Positions 11,270 through 21,559 of a stretch of DNA of 64,000 bases are shown here, piece after piece (the first letter of the stretch is position 1; every line of letters starts with the position of its first letter). The position numbers and the translations under genes were made by a program. This DNA comes from Pyrenochaeta sp. MPI-SDFR-AT-0127. Lineage: Eukaryota; Ascomycota; Dothideomycetes; Pleosporales; Cucurbitariaceae. The notes beneath the pieces are model-generated. The model searched no databases, was not told the DNA's origin, and saw nothing but the letters and a program-made list of their open reading frames with translations. Location of the stretch: assembly GCA_020747015.1 (NCBI GenBank), contig JAGTJM010000025.1, positions 62,001-126,000 of the forward strand. Direction: 5' to 3'.

Positions 11270-13354
11270 ATGGCGCCATACGCTACAGGTTACGTCCCTG
11301 ACAGATATGATCCTCGAGATCACCAATACACACCTTCTCCAGATGTCGAGGTCCTCTCGGCTGTAGATCTGTCAAAAACAAAGGATCAATGGTTGACGCC
11401 AATTTACGATCAAGGTGAAATCGGAAGCTGCGTAGCCAACGCAGTTGCCGCTGCAATCAGGTACCTTGGACGTCAATTGAGTGACGACAAGGAAGATGTT
11501 AGCTCTGCTGCCCTTGACCCTTCTCGACTCTTCATATACTATAACGCTAGAGCTCTCCCGACCATGCAGCGGTCTCATGAAGCCGACCCTGACTGGCCAG
11601 CCAACGTATCGGACAGCGGATCTGAGACTCGAGATGCTCTAAAAACGCTCAAGAAGTGGGGAGTATGTGCAGAAAAGACATGGGAGTATAAGAAGGTGTA
11701 CGACAGATCAAAGTATACAGTGGCAAGGTTTCGCGATCGGCCACCAACTGCAGCATATGAAGAGGCCTATAAGACTAAAGCCCTGTCCTTTTTTCGCCTT
11801 GACCCTCTTCGGCAAAAGATCGAGGGCGTTGAGATGGATGACACAACCAAAACAGAATATGGCGTAAAGCTTCTCGATCACGTGAAACACTGCCTTTCAG
11901 AGGGCTACCCAGTGATATTTGGATTCTGGTTTTACGAAGGAGTAACCACAGACAATATCAAGTGGGATGCGAAGACTAATATTCCTGGAGACTTTCCCCG
12001 GATACCCCCCGGCGTCAACGAAGATACTAAAAAAGATGGTCACGCTGTCCTGATCATTGGGTACGATGATCATCGGAAGTCGGTTCTCGTACAAAACTCT
12101 TGGGGCCCGAACAACAATGCTTCGCGCTTCTGGATGAATTACGAATGGATCACGGACTGGGATGCCTCTGATGACTTTTGGACCGTGCGCAACCTGGATG
12201 GTAACACTAAACCACTACCGACCAAAACACGTTGGACATTCACAGCAATGCCGAAGGGAGATAGAACTGCCGTGGGAGGTTCAAGCACTGTGACCACCGT
12301 TAGCCGTAAGCCAGATACGCTCGAGGTGATGTGGATTGATCAGGACGGCTTAGTGCGTGGCGCATTCTTCTATGGACTACCTAGTCTGGACATTATTGGA
12401 AGGTCTGATCAGTGGAAAGAATTTGGAGTGCCACTCGGAAAGGCCCGCAATGGGAGCGGTATTGTTGCTGTGTCGAGCGGCGCTTCACAAATGCAAGTAT
12501 TTTGGATTGGTGAAAACGGATTTGTCCAGTCTAAGAAATATTATGATAAGAAGTATGACTGGAAGGACGATCCGATTCCGAACTTTTCTGGACTACCAGC
12601 AAAGGGTGGTGTGACAGCTCTAAGCCGAAAGCCAGGCCTCATCGAAGTGTGGTGGAAGACGCAGACGGGTGGCATCAGTGCCGCATTTCGCTATGACTCT
12701 CCGGACGGCACAGAAGGCCAATGGACTCCTTATTCGACTCCTACAGTAGGCGATTCTACAAACGAGAACATCGTATCTCTCAGTCGCGACCCTGATCACC
12801 AGGAAATCTGGTGGGTCGATTCTCACAACAAGATTCGCAATCGTTATTTCGAGCGTGACTGGAAGAACCTTGAGAAAGACCCCGAACCATTCGCCATCGA
12901 AAACTCCGTTGCTGATTCCTCTCATCTTACTGCAGCATGTCGAGACAAGGACAATATGGCTGTGTTCTACGTGACGCCGTCAGGAAATGTGAGAGGAGTA
13001 TTTTGGAGAAGTACTAGCAAGCCGAGGTGGAAAGAAGACAAAATCACTGGCTGGAAAGAAGATTCGATCGCGAGGGTTGACAGCGACATAAAAGCCATAT
13101 CCTTCGACGAAGGGCAGTTTGATCTTGTGTGGGTCGGTCCAGATTGTTCTCTCCGTGCGGCAACTGTGTATCCAGAGACAGAAAGTACGAATGGAAAACG
13201 CCCCATGAGGGCTTACACAATCAGTGGTTCAGGTACAGTGTCTGCAGGAAGTCCTCTAGGTATATTTAAGTTTCCAGGCCACAGAGCTTTTGGAGTTTTG
13301 TATGTCGACAGAGATGGTACACTTACGTTAGGATATTGCACCAATCCTGTCTGA
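11270..13354 (+). CDS. Papain-like (C1A) cysteine protease fused to a fucose-specific-lectin beta-propeller
   Basis: A single uninterrupted 694-codon frame. Residues 40-310 are a C1A protease: DQGEIGSCVANA carries the oxyanion Gln48 and nucleophile Cys54, GHAVLIIGYDD the catalytic His258, and VQNSWG Asn276. All expected catalytic residues are present. Residues from about 325 to the end are repeats of the type VTTVSRKPDTLEVMWIDQDG, VTALSRKPGLIEVWW and VSLSRDPDHQEIWWVD. These are blades of the six-bladed fucose-specific lectin fold (AAL/FleA family). No signal peptide or propeptide is visible. Fungi have few papain-type enzymes and this one resembles bacterial forms; with the lack of introns, I infer a possible transfer. 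The likely role is cleaving glycoproteins held by the lectin, for example in defence or competition, but this is unproven. The flanks are gene-poor. Confidence 0.88.
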   Translation: MAPYATGYVPDRYDPRDHQYTPSPDVEVLSAVDLSKTKDQWLTPIYDQGEIGSCVANAVAAAIRYLGRQLSDDKEDVSSAALDPSRLFIYYNARALPTMQRSHEADPDWPANVSDSGSETRDALKTLKKWGVCAEKTWEYKKVYDRSKYTVARFRDRPPTAAYEEAYKTKALSFFRLDPLRQKIEGVEMDDTTKTEYGVKLLDHVKHCLSEGYPVIFGFWFYEGVTTDNIKWDAKTNIPGDFPRIPPGVNEDTKKDGHAVLIIGYDDHRKSVLVQNSWGPNNNASRFWMNYEWITDWDASDDFWTVRNLDGNTKPLPTKTRWTFTAMPKGDRTAVGGSSTVTTVSRKPDTLEVMWIDQDGLVRGAFFYGLPSLDIIGRSDQWKEFGVPLGKARNGSGIVAVSSGASQMQVFWIGENGFVQSKKYYDKKYDWKDDPIPNFSGLPAKGGVTALSRKPGLIEVWWKTQTGGISAAFRYDSPDGTEGQWTPYSTPTVGDSTNENIVSLSRDPDHQEIWWVDSHNKIRNRYFERDWKNLEKDPEPFAIENSVADSSHLTAACRDKDNMAVFYVTPSGNVRGVFWRSTSKPRWKEDKITGWKEDSIARVDSDIKAISFDEGQFDLVWVGPDCSLRAATVYPETESTNGKRPMRAYTISGSGTVSAGSPLGIFKFPGHRAFGVLYVDRDGTLTLGYCTNPV

Positions 13355-14226
13355 TATAGCTAAGTTTATAGCTGTTCTGTGTTAGGCTTGTTGAAATTCA
13401 CCATCATATGTAGAACAAGCTGCATTTGCTTTTATGAAAGCCCAAATCCATCCCAGCTTCTTTATTGGCCGCCCACCGAGATCATGAAAGCTAGCCTGTT
13501 ATCTGTGCCTCCCAGTACAAGGGTAAATTTTATCCCATTTGATTCTTAACTTATTTCATCTAGAACCGGTTCTGTGTTTGCCGTCCCAGAATCAGCATCA
13601 GGACCTTCTACATGATTCCTTGCCTGGCCTAACTAAACGCTTAGTGTATCCGCATTAACAAACTATCTGATGTTACGATGATACTCCACAGACTACAATG
13701 TGCGATTTCGTGCGTCACTCACAGCGATGACGCATCTTAGGTACTGAATACCCCCTCAATCTTGCCAGGGATAGACAAGTATCTTAGTTTTTCCAGGTAT
13801 AAACTACTTTAGGTCATCACGCTATCTGAAAGGTTATAGAACATTACAATTTCTACGTGTTAAGTATGCCTGTGAGGCTGAAAGTGAGAGATAAGAATGA
13901 GATAAAAAGATACCAGAAACTTCAGCATGCTCTCTCGCCTGAAAGCATACGCTCGAATACAATCTCAACAGCATTAACAATCTTGAATAGAAGAGCTAAT
14001 TTACAAATGTGATAGGTAAGAACCATAAGTTTACCTCAAGAAATGTGTACAGCATAATCAGTCTTAAATCACGCAATCGCACTCTGCCTTGGCAACCAGA
14101 CCGTTGAATCATTGAACGAAAGTTCCTTCAAAAATTGATTAAATTCAGATATCAAAATCAGATATCAATTCTACAAAACTATTAAATGGGTGTGAAACAC
14201 CAATATAGCTACCAACGACAGTTTCC
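13355..14226. other. Intergenic, AT-rich, no gene seen
   Basis: Convergent 3' ends lie on both sides. It contains a tandem 11-base direct repeat (TCAGATATCAA at 14145-14155 and 14158-14168). Nothing else is recognised. Confidence 0.45.
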
Positions 14227-15365
14227 TCAAGGATGGATGCCAATTTTTTGGCAGATCATCTTAGATGCAATGTGTCTTGCATGCTTCTTGGTCAAAGCCT
14301 CTCCTTCCCCATATGACCCATCTAAGGTGACCTCAAATCGAAATCTTTTGAGAAAGCCAAGTTTCGGTACATACTGGGGCTCCTTCCCAAGTCGAGCTGC
14401 ATACTCATATAACCTTGATGTCCATCTGTGCATCGGTTGGATTGCATCAAATGGCTCCGATACGGGCGAACTGTCGCGACTAGAGAATATATCTGGTAAA
14501 CTGAATTCCCTTGAAGATCCTCTGGAATCTCCTGTACTGTCGTCCGAACATGTTCCACAACTTGTAGTAGAGGTGCTTGAAGCACGTGAGATATGGCCAG
14601 GGCTTTTTCCACCATGAAGCTCTGCTATATTGTCGTCTGAAGGCGTTCTACAGCTTGTAGTAGGGCCTGGACTTGAAGCACGTGGAATATAGCTAGGCCT
14701 AGTTTCTCCATGGAGTTCTGCTCTACTATCGTCACGTAGAAGTCTACAGTAATCTTTAATATTAATCGATAGTTGGTTCCGGAAAGTTTCGAGCGTCTTT
14801 TTGTCCTTAGTTGCTCGAGCCGCTGTGATTCGATGGAACAATTCTTTTCCAGGACAGGAATTATTGCATGAGCCTTCTATATTGTGGCTAGGCTTCTCCC
14901 AGTAATAGGACTCTATTTTTTTGAGTACACTCTGGAGTCATCAGCTCGAAGATTCATGAAAGATTGTTATATTAGCCTACTTCTGGGTTGATACATGGAT
15001 GGCCTTGGCGCTCTATATCCATGACTTCGGCTAGGCAAGAAAAAAACGTGGCTTTCGCGAACCACAGATCTGGATCTACTCCATTCTTGGTCAACCATTC
15101 ACCTTTGGTCTTGGAGTTTGCAGCGTATATTTACCATGTTTGAATAATTTCATATCAGTAATATCGATATCTGGCGTGGGTTCTGCATGGAAATATAAAT
15201 TCGAGATTACAAAACTTGTTGAAATCGTTACCTGGTAAATTTACGCCTTCGGTCGTACGCATTATCACTCCTTTTGGTTCACCAGTACGAGAGTGTCGGG
15301 AAGGAAATATCATTTTGAAACAGGAAAACATTGGACAATGAGGAGCTTGTATTGCAAGATAATGA
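14227..15365 (-). CDS. Protein with C-terminal double-stranded-RNA-binding domain (multi-exon, possibly decaying)
   Basis: The last exon, 14227-14931, is solid. An intron at 14932-14980 (GTAGGC donor, CCAG acceptor) leads to coding sequence at 14981-15102. A further intron at 15183-15231 (GTAACG, GCAG) joins 15135-15182 to an exon from 15232 upward. Between 15102 and 15135 the frames only join if a 32-base intron is removed, which is very short, so a frameshift is possible. The last 70 residues match a dsRBD: SRLYEYAARLGKEPQYVPK, FRFEVTLDGSYGEGEALTKK, HARHIASKMICQKIGI. Before it, a Ser/Thr-rich linker contains two imperfect copies of a roughly 30-residue unit starting AELHG. No RNase III or helicase domain is visible. 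The function is unknown, possibly in RNA silencing. Confidence 0.5.
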
Positions 15366-15390
15366 CGATCGCTAGGATGAGTGTTGCTTT

Positions 15391-16503
15391 ACCTTGTAAG
15401 TCATGAAATCTTGGAGGGCTCTTGTAACTTATATACAGGATCTGAAGTTAGCTCTGTAGGTTCCAAATCTAGGCACATTCACCAGATGTTCGCAAGAACA
15501 GCCAATCAGCATTCCATTAAACGGCACTACGTGATCGGTCAGCTCTCTTGGTCGGAATGCTTTCAGATGGGCATTGGTGCGACAGCTAGAAATTCACTGG
15601 CATGTAATCTACATCTCCAAGTGAACATTCTCACTGACTCCATGGATTAACTGACAGGGGCTTTGGCCGAAGAGATGAAAGCATCCATGAGAATGTAGCA
15701 GCACCGAGGCGACGGTTTATCCGCAAGGGGGACGTGTATATCGTAGCAGAAAACAGATCAGGGACTTAGGGTGTTACAAAGGGATGAAATTGGCTATTGC
15801 ATCATGTTGATGGTCCAAAAACCTGCAATTCTCACTCCTTCAGAGTAGATTGGGCCGACCATTCAATTTCTTCTATCAGTGCAATTCTTCTCGGCTAAGA
15901 GATAAGGCCACTTCGAATGTCGAGGATCTTCATCCGTTAGTCATAAGCTTTTATACTCTCGCGATTGATTTTCCTTTGAGTCCCACGGAAGCAATGATTT
16001 ACCAGACGTGGTGAATATAAGATGTCTATGCCATCCCGTCGCAATTTTTCGATAGCGCTCAAAAGCGACCTGGTTTTTATCCACTTGGAAGTTTGAAGGA
16101 CATATTTTTCTTCCTTAAGACGTTGAGCTCCATCTTTTCCACCCAATTGTCCGAGCTGTTAATTATGTCTTTCCAGGCGTCTGATACCGTATGAGATTGC
16201 CATTGTTGATATAGTGATTGCCAATTGCACTTTTATTTCGGCAATCCTTCCAAGTCTATCATATAAAAAGCCTTGCCCTACTCATTGCCGTATATTACCT
16301 ACAAGCCGTATTGCCTTGACTGTATTCTGGAAAGCAGGATGGTGCTTTTCGACGCAAAACCTTTGTATAAGCCCATTTGGAGCGACACATCTCAATTTTG
16401 AGAGTTTCCTTGCTCTTTCAGATATTTGAGCATTCAAATGACGTATTGGAAGCATTAGTGGTTTATTATTAAATAGTCTTCTAATGTGATTATTTAAATG
16501 CAT
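15391..16503 (-). other. Scattered coding-like fragments upstream of the dsRBD gene (5' exons or pseudogene remains)
   Basis: Reading leftward, three stretches look like real protein but do not join cleanly. One at about 16297-16503 begins with an ATG and contains HLNAQISERARKL. One at about 15937-16150 contains QTSKWIKTRSLLSAIEKL. One at about 15440-15580 contains CEHLVNVPRFGTYRANF. They share direction with the dsRBD gene, so they are either its 5' exons or a neighbour broken by stops and shifts. I recognise no family. Confidence 0.3.
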
Positions 16504-16832
16504 GGTGATCTTTGACCACCTTAGTCAGCGCGACCAGAGCTGTTGGCTACGTAGATTAGTAGTTCTCAGAAACATTTTCTCTATGTATATCTCATTGCCA
16601 ATTCGACTGGAAGCTACCAGGCTTCATAATTACATTGGTCTCGCTGAAGCCGAAGTATCTCTAGTATCCCTGCAGAGGCGCTAGCACGTCGTCACAGTGA
16701 GTGGAACCCATTAAACTTGCAGGTGTCTTCTACTTGGAACTCAGTAGCAACGTCTGACGGCTTGAGTTCAATTGCTCGTGATATACTGCATTATACCCTG
16801 CGTTCAGTGATTCGATTATCGTATTTGATGCT
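16504..16832. other. Short gap, nothing recognised
   Basis: About 330 bases between the coding-like fragments and the 3' end of the dehydrogenase pseudogene. No motif or repeat seen. Confidence 0.4.
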
Positions 16833-17629
16833 CTACCATGGTAGCACCTCGCCGTACTTGGTAATAAACTTGCCTATATCAGAGTCACGTTTCCCTTCCA
16901 TAATTTCTAGGATCCCTTGTGCGCTTGTCTCCGAGCTCTCGAGGCCTTGACTTATCCTGCTCTCTCGGTCACCCGCAAGATCGGTGACCACGTAACCTGG
17001 GCAGAATGCCCAAGCTGTGCCGCCAACCTCGTGAAGCGTAGTGTGTTGGCAGGCAGTCAGCATGTTGAGTGCTGCCTTTGTCATGCGATAAACTTCGGCG
17101 ATTATTTGTCGATAAGGGTTGGTCGGATCTATCATTAGGGTAACGGAACCCATCACAGAGCTAACATTGATGATCTTTAGCGACTTCGAAGCCTTAAGGA
17201 GGGAGTTCACAGCATTAGTCAAAAGAACTGCACTGAAGACGTTGGTATCGAAAGCTGTGCGAAGTGATTCCCGTGTGGTAGGATCTGGGGTAACAATGCT
17301 AGCATTGTTCACCAAAACATCTAAACGACCAAAATCTGCTTTGATCTTTGCGGCGGCGGCTTTAATGGTGTCGTCCTTAGAAACATCCAAAATTATAAGG
17401 CTAAGTGTGCCTTCGGATTACGGACTTGAAGTTCGCTGAGCGCATTTTCGCCCTTCGCTTGATTTCGGGCACCCATGATAACATGGTTGTTGGGCGAAGG
17501 TGCTACAAGGGCGTAGGAAGTATCGTATCCAATCCCTGCGTTTGCGCCTAAGACAGTCAGGAAACGTGCATGGGAAGAGAGGAATGTATATCGAACCTGG
17601 ACCAGAATAATTTGCTTATCGAATCCCAT
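16833..17629 (-). pseudogene. Short-chain dehydrogenase/reductase (SDR) gene with a frameshift
   Basis: A classical SDR fold is spread over two reading frames. The first frame has MGFDKQIILV, then the cofactor loop GANAGIGYDTSYAL and NNHVIMGARNQAKGENAL. The second frame, from about 17412 leftward, continues TLSLIILDVSKDD, then FGRLDVLVNNAS, the catalytic serine in INVSSVMGS and YRMTK with the active Tyr and Lys. The switch falls at CCGAAGGC near 17410-17416, where loss of one G would explain it. A second oddity is a roughly 17-codon in-frame stretch (about 17545-17600) splitting the first strand from the glycine motif; it looks like an intron but splicing it does not restore frame. I read it as a recently broken NAD(P)-dependent oxidoreductase. 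A sequencing error remains possible. Confidence 0.65.
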
Positions 17630-18539
17630 GCTGAGTTTCTTCGGTGTTCCTAGAGTAGAAACAGAATATTGATTAAGTTCACTGGTCATGTGTGCATCAT
17701 GTTAGAGGCGAATCAATCATATTTATATAGTACTTACGGTGGAAGAAACACTGCACACTAGCTGAAAGATGGCAACAGCGTCTCCTACAGCCACATCTGC
17801 TCAGTGCACCCCGGACGAATCACCTTTGAGAACTAGTCGGCTTTTTCCAGCGCTGGCACTCCTTCACTCCGCTTGACGAGCTGGCCCGGCAAATATTTGC
17901 GCATTTTTCACAAGGCTTCCTTGTCAGTTAGGTGAAACTCGAGGTACGGTCAACCATGCTCTGGATCAGCTGGCCACTTTACGCATGAATGTTGCTTGAT
18001 TTAGGTACCCATTCGTCAAGTTCATCTGGTCCCGCTTATGTAACCAGCATTTCGTTCTGAGTATTCGATCGGATGTCTTTAGTAGCTAAACATTTGTTTG
18101 TTCTTCGAGAAGTCGTTGCCAGTACCTTGATTTTCATCGTGCAGCAATTTTATATCTTTTGATTGTTTTTTTCGAAATATGTATATATCAAGATATCTCC
18201 CTGTGGTTAGCGAATTGAATGTGAGGTATCATGCAAGCGAGCGCCGCCTGTAGGGGTTTGGATCGACATCGATTTTCCCATGTCTGTGTAGACTCTCCAG
18301 CGTAGTTCCTACTATGTCAATGTGTTTTCCGTGAATATAATGCCCTAAATCGACATGCTTTGCGAATGGATGCGCGGGACAATTTGGCCAGGGTTTTTGG
18401 CGGACCACGGGTTTTGGTAAGGTGCGAGCAGGCATGAGGGCATGGCATTGCATTCAGCAACACGTCTGCCGGAGGTGATGACAAGCAATGATAGTATGAA
18501 GAAATATATGTACTAGGAAGATTTTCATGATGTGCACCA
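17630..18539. other. Intergenic between dehydrogenase remnant and HET gene
   Basis: About 900 bases that include the upstream region of the dehydrogenase and the 3' side of the HET gene. Short frames at 18229-18530 overlap the HET 3' end in other frames and are not called. Confidence 0.45.
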
Positions 18540-20588
18540 TCAACCAAGCGTAACCTCCACTGAGTCCCGTTCAATTCCTTCCCAAACACCCCTCTCCACC
18601 CTTCCACATGCCTTCCGATACGCCACGCCCTCAATCCACTCAATCCAAAGCACGTTGTAGAACTCATAAGTTCCTTCCCCTTCACCATCTGGCCAGGAGC
18701 CCCTCATCCACTCATCAAAGCTCCTCTGCTCCGCCGCATTATTCTCGACGCGTCCCATTGAAATCTCGATCAACTCCATATCCTGACATGGGAGCAATCC
18801 GTTTGCATCTTCCATAGTCTGATTTAGACGGAGCACTCCAGCCCAGGCGCCTGACGTGGGTATGAAGAGGTCAATGACAGTACATTGAGAGGCAGAGCTG
18901 GTGAAGGTGCCGCCAGTTGTGAGAGTGGCGCGTTTTGTCACACAATGCAGGTAGCGGGCGCTAATCGGAGGTGTATGAGCGATGTATGGATCGCGAATAG
19001 GGATGGGGTATCGGAATGGTTCATCCAGGCAGCGTACGTGATAGTACTGGCCTTGGTCTGACTTTGACCAGCCTGTCGGCAATGCATCGCTCTCGTGATC
19101 GACTGATGACTGGCAAGCCGCGATCCTGATCGGCTTTCGTGTTGATGTAAGACTAATTGAATATAGCCATGAGACAGTACTGATAGTCTTCCAAGAGCAT
19201 TGCTTCCATTGTGGATTTTCTAGATGCTCATATTGATAGTTGGCGGCGCTCCTCCAACTCTCAGAGTTCAGTGCACCACCCGTCCAGCCTACCCATGACC
19301 ATGAAGGCAGTATTGCTTCGGAAGGCAGGCACCCCACACTTTTGCGTCGCTTCAAGGTGCCTTTCCATGGCTGCCAGAGAAGTGCTGCATCGAAGCACAT
19401 CTGTGGGAGACCGGATATAAAGCCGTGCTGAAACGTTCTGCTGAGATGTGAGAGTACGCCTGCAAAAGCGTCGAGGATATCCTCCGGAAACGTTAGGTTT
19501 CGTATGCTGAATATAGATACCAGCCGTGCGAAGCGTAGCATGTCCGGCCAAGGCGGAGTCTTGAATCCTGTGAGCGGAGTGTCATGATACGGAGGCAATA
19601 CTCTATCCTGTGTTGAAACTTCTTGCAGCTCATGCCAGGCTTCGTAAAGACATTCCCAATTTACAGTGTCGCCTTGGAAAACTACTCTCCTTTTCGAAAA
19701 GAGATACTCTTGGAATGTCCAAGACCGGGAGTACCATCGTGATCGCATCAAATATTGAGCTTGTGTGACGATAATCTTTTTACCACTCAACTTGGGCGCG
19801 TCCGCCTGGGAATTCTCCTTCGAGACCGTGTGCTTGATCAAAGATGGTGGTCGTTTGAGCTTCCTCGGCCAGGGGCTGCTGCGGTCGCTGTACAGCGGAC
19901 CGGAGGCGTCTGTGCTCTTCGCAGCGATGAGCGTAAAGTAAGCGCCGGCATAGATATTTCCCATTGCATTCAGTTGGCTTTGCTTCGCGAGCTCGTCTTG
20001 AACGATACACAACCTATCCACCCAAAGATACCGTTCTCCAATCTGGTGTATGAAGTGCATCGAGTCCTTGATTGTACGAGGAAGATCAATCATATCTAAG
20101 CCATTCAGTTTTTGTAGTTCGGCGATATTCTGGCTTGTAGCAGAAGCTGATGCATCATCTTGGCCCCAAGTGTAGCTTAAAGCGATGTATCTCGCATCCG
20201 TTGGAGTGGCTACAATGCAATGGTTGCGGACATCAATTAGTAGTAAGGGACCACTCCATGGGCTTGCTCCTGAATGAGGACTCATCCCACAACGGCCTTT
20301 ATGCACTTTCTCGCATGTGTCGAGCCATTTTCGTACTAAGTCGACTGGATTAAATTCTGAATCCTTTGTCTGGGAGTAGTCGTGCCTCGACGAGTCGAGG
20401 TTCTTTTCAACATAAGGCACAAATGGTAATAGCCAAGATGGACCTATATGGTCTTCCTCTGTCATGTTTTTTAATATTTGTCCAGCCACGGTCAGAGGTT
20501 TCCATGAGCTCTGCGAGTCAGCTGGCTCTGGTTGGGGTTGTTGTCTTAAAGTCGGGCTGGAACTGCCTTTGCTAGGTTGCTCGGGCAT
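18540..20588 (-). CDS. HET (heterokaryon incompatibility) domain protein
   Basis: A single-exon protein of 682 residues from the first in-frame ATG (MPEQPSKGSS); the frame stays open 12 codons further but without an ATG. The HET domain starts near residue 133 with YIALSYTWGQDDA. It continues through IDLPRTIKDSMHFIHQIGER and YLWVDRLCIVQD to MGNIYAGAYFTLIAA, the standard order of motifs. The remaining 400 residues are Trp-rich and typical of this large family (PSWSWVGWTGG). HET-domain proteins act in self/non-self recognition and cell death after fusion; many are orphans. No NACHT or WD repeats are attached. It lies in a gene-poor stretch beside damaged genes, consistent with fast turnover. Confidence 0.9.
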   Translation of the reverse strand: MPEQPSKGSSSPTLRQQPQPEPADSQSSWKPLTVAGQILKNMTEEDHIGPSWLLPFVPYVEKNLDSSRHDYSQTKDSEFNPVDLVRKWLDTCEKVHKGRCGMSPHSGASPWSGPLLLIDVRNHCIVATPTDARYIALSYTWGQDDASASATSQNIAELQKLNGLDMIDLPRTIKDSMHFIHQIGERYLWVDRLCIVQDELAKQSQLNAMGNIYAGAYFTLIAAKSTDASGPLYSDRSSPWPRKLKRPPSLIKHTVSKENSQADAPKLSGKKIIVTQAQYLMRSRWYSRSWTFQEYLFSKRRVVFQGDTVNWECLYEAWHELQEVSTQDRVLPPYHDTPLTGFKTPPWPDMLRFARLVSIFSIRNLTFPEDILDAFAGVLSHLSRTFQHGFISGLPQMCFDAALLWQPWKGTLKRRKSVGCLPSEAILPSWSWVGWTGGALNSESWRSAANYQYEHLENPQWKQCSWKTISTVSWLYSISLTSTRKPIRIAACQSSVDHESDALPTGWSKSDQGQYYHVRCLDEPFRYPIPIRDPYIAHTPPISARYLHCVTKRATLTTGGTFTSSASQCTVIDLFIPTSGAWAGVLRLNQTMEDANGLLPCQDMELIEISMGRVENNAAEQRSFDEWMRGSWPDGEGEGTYEFYNVLWIEWIEGVAYRKACGRVERGVWEGIERDSVEVTLG

Positions 20589-21559
20589 CGCCGCAGGTAC
20601 TATTTGTATTGGGTTTGAGGACACGACACCTCCATCGATTTAGCTATGACATGAAAAGAGAATCAATAATCACACCTATCGATGATATACTATCTTCGCG
20701 CGCTACCACATTATTCCAGATTGAGGCTGGTGTGTGCTCCATTACAGAGAAATCACCTTTCTGCAAGCAAAACAAGAAGGGAGTAAAACACAGCGTCGCC
20801 GGGAGCTCAAGAATGGACGGCGAAGAACAACTTTGGAGGTAAGCCATTGATCGCGGGGTTGTGATAGCCAACACAACCATCGGAGGGTAAGCAGGTCCTG
20901 AGATGCTATTGGTCAGCTTCTCTGCCTGAAGACCTAGGCGAAAGGAAGCCCACAGCTCCAGCGTACAGGGTGCCTGTACGTTATCGGCGCTCGCGCTTAT
21001 TCGCCCCATACTGCCCCTGCTTCCCACCTACCATCACGCATTACACTCTCGAAACATCATGCGATTAGTCAGATCTCCATTCGGTAATTTTGAGATCCTG
21101 ATGGCAACGTGTCGAGAGAGAACGCAGAGGTTTTCGTGCGTTCTGCCTTGGCTTGATGAGGAAATTGCAGATTAGCGAATCCCGGCTATTTGTTCACTTT
21201 GTCTTTGTGTGCTTTTTATCAATTTGAATCCTCTTCGCGATGATGTTGTCTTAGCTGGTTTGGCTCTCCCAGAACATGTCCAACCCATTGTACCATCTTC
21301 TTCACATCTGGACAACTGTGGTCGTCCTTTTTAGCATGATTCACAATGTCGGATGTTGCACTTCAGATGGAAAACTTAGTCGCCAACGGCTCAATCTCGC
21401 CGAGGCAAGCTCGGGAACTTGACGTCAAGTCACCCTAAACCATTTGAATACTCCCCCTCCTCTTAGCAGATTTCCTGCTCAAAACAACTTAACTCTCCTG
21501 AAAGTCTGCAGTCAAAGACGATATTAATCATCCACCTAAGTCATACTTGTGTGTTCACC
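20589..21559. other. Divergent intergenic region, HET gene and GST gene
   Basis: About 970 bases between two outward-facing starts. Frames at 20644-21027 have no domain. The last 40 bases before the GST start are pyrimidine-rich and end in CACC at the ATG. Confidence 0.45.

Noticed and set aside
14145..14168. A short direct repeat, considered as a target-site duplication
   Set aside because: The copies are only 2 bases apart with no element between them.
17548..17596. A 49-base stretch with GT and AG ends in the dehydrogenase, considered as an intron
   Set aside because: Removing it moves the glycine motif out of frame, so it cannot be the simple answer.
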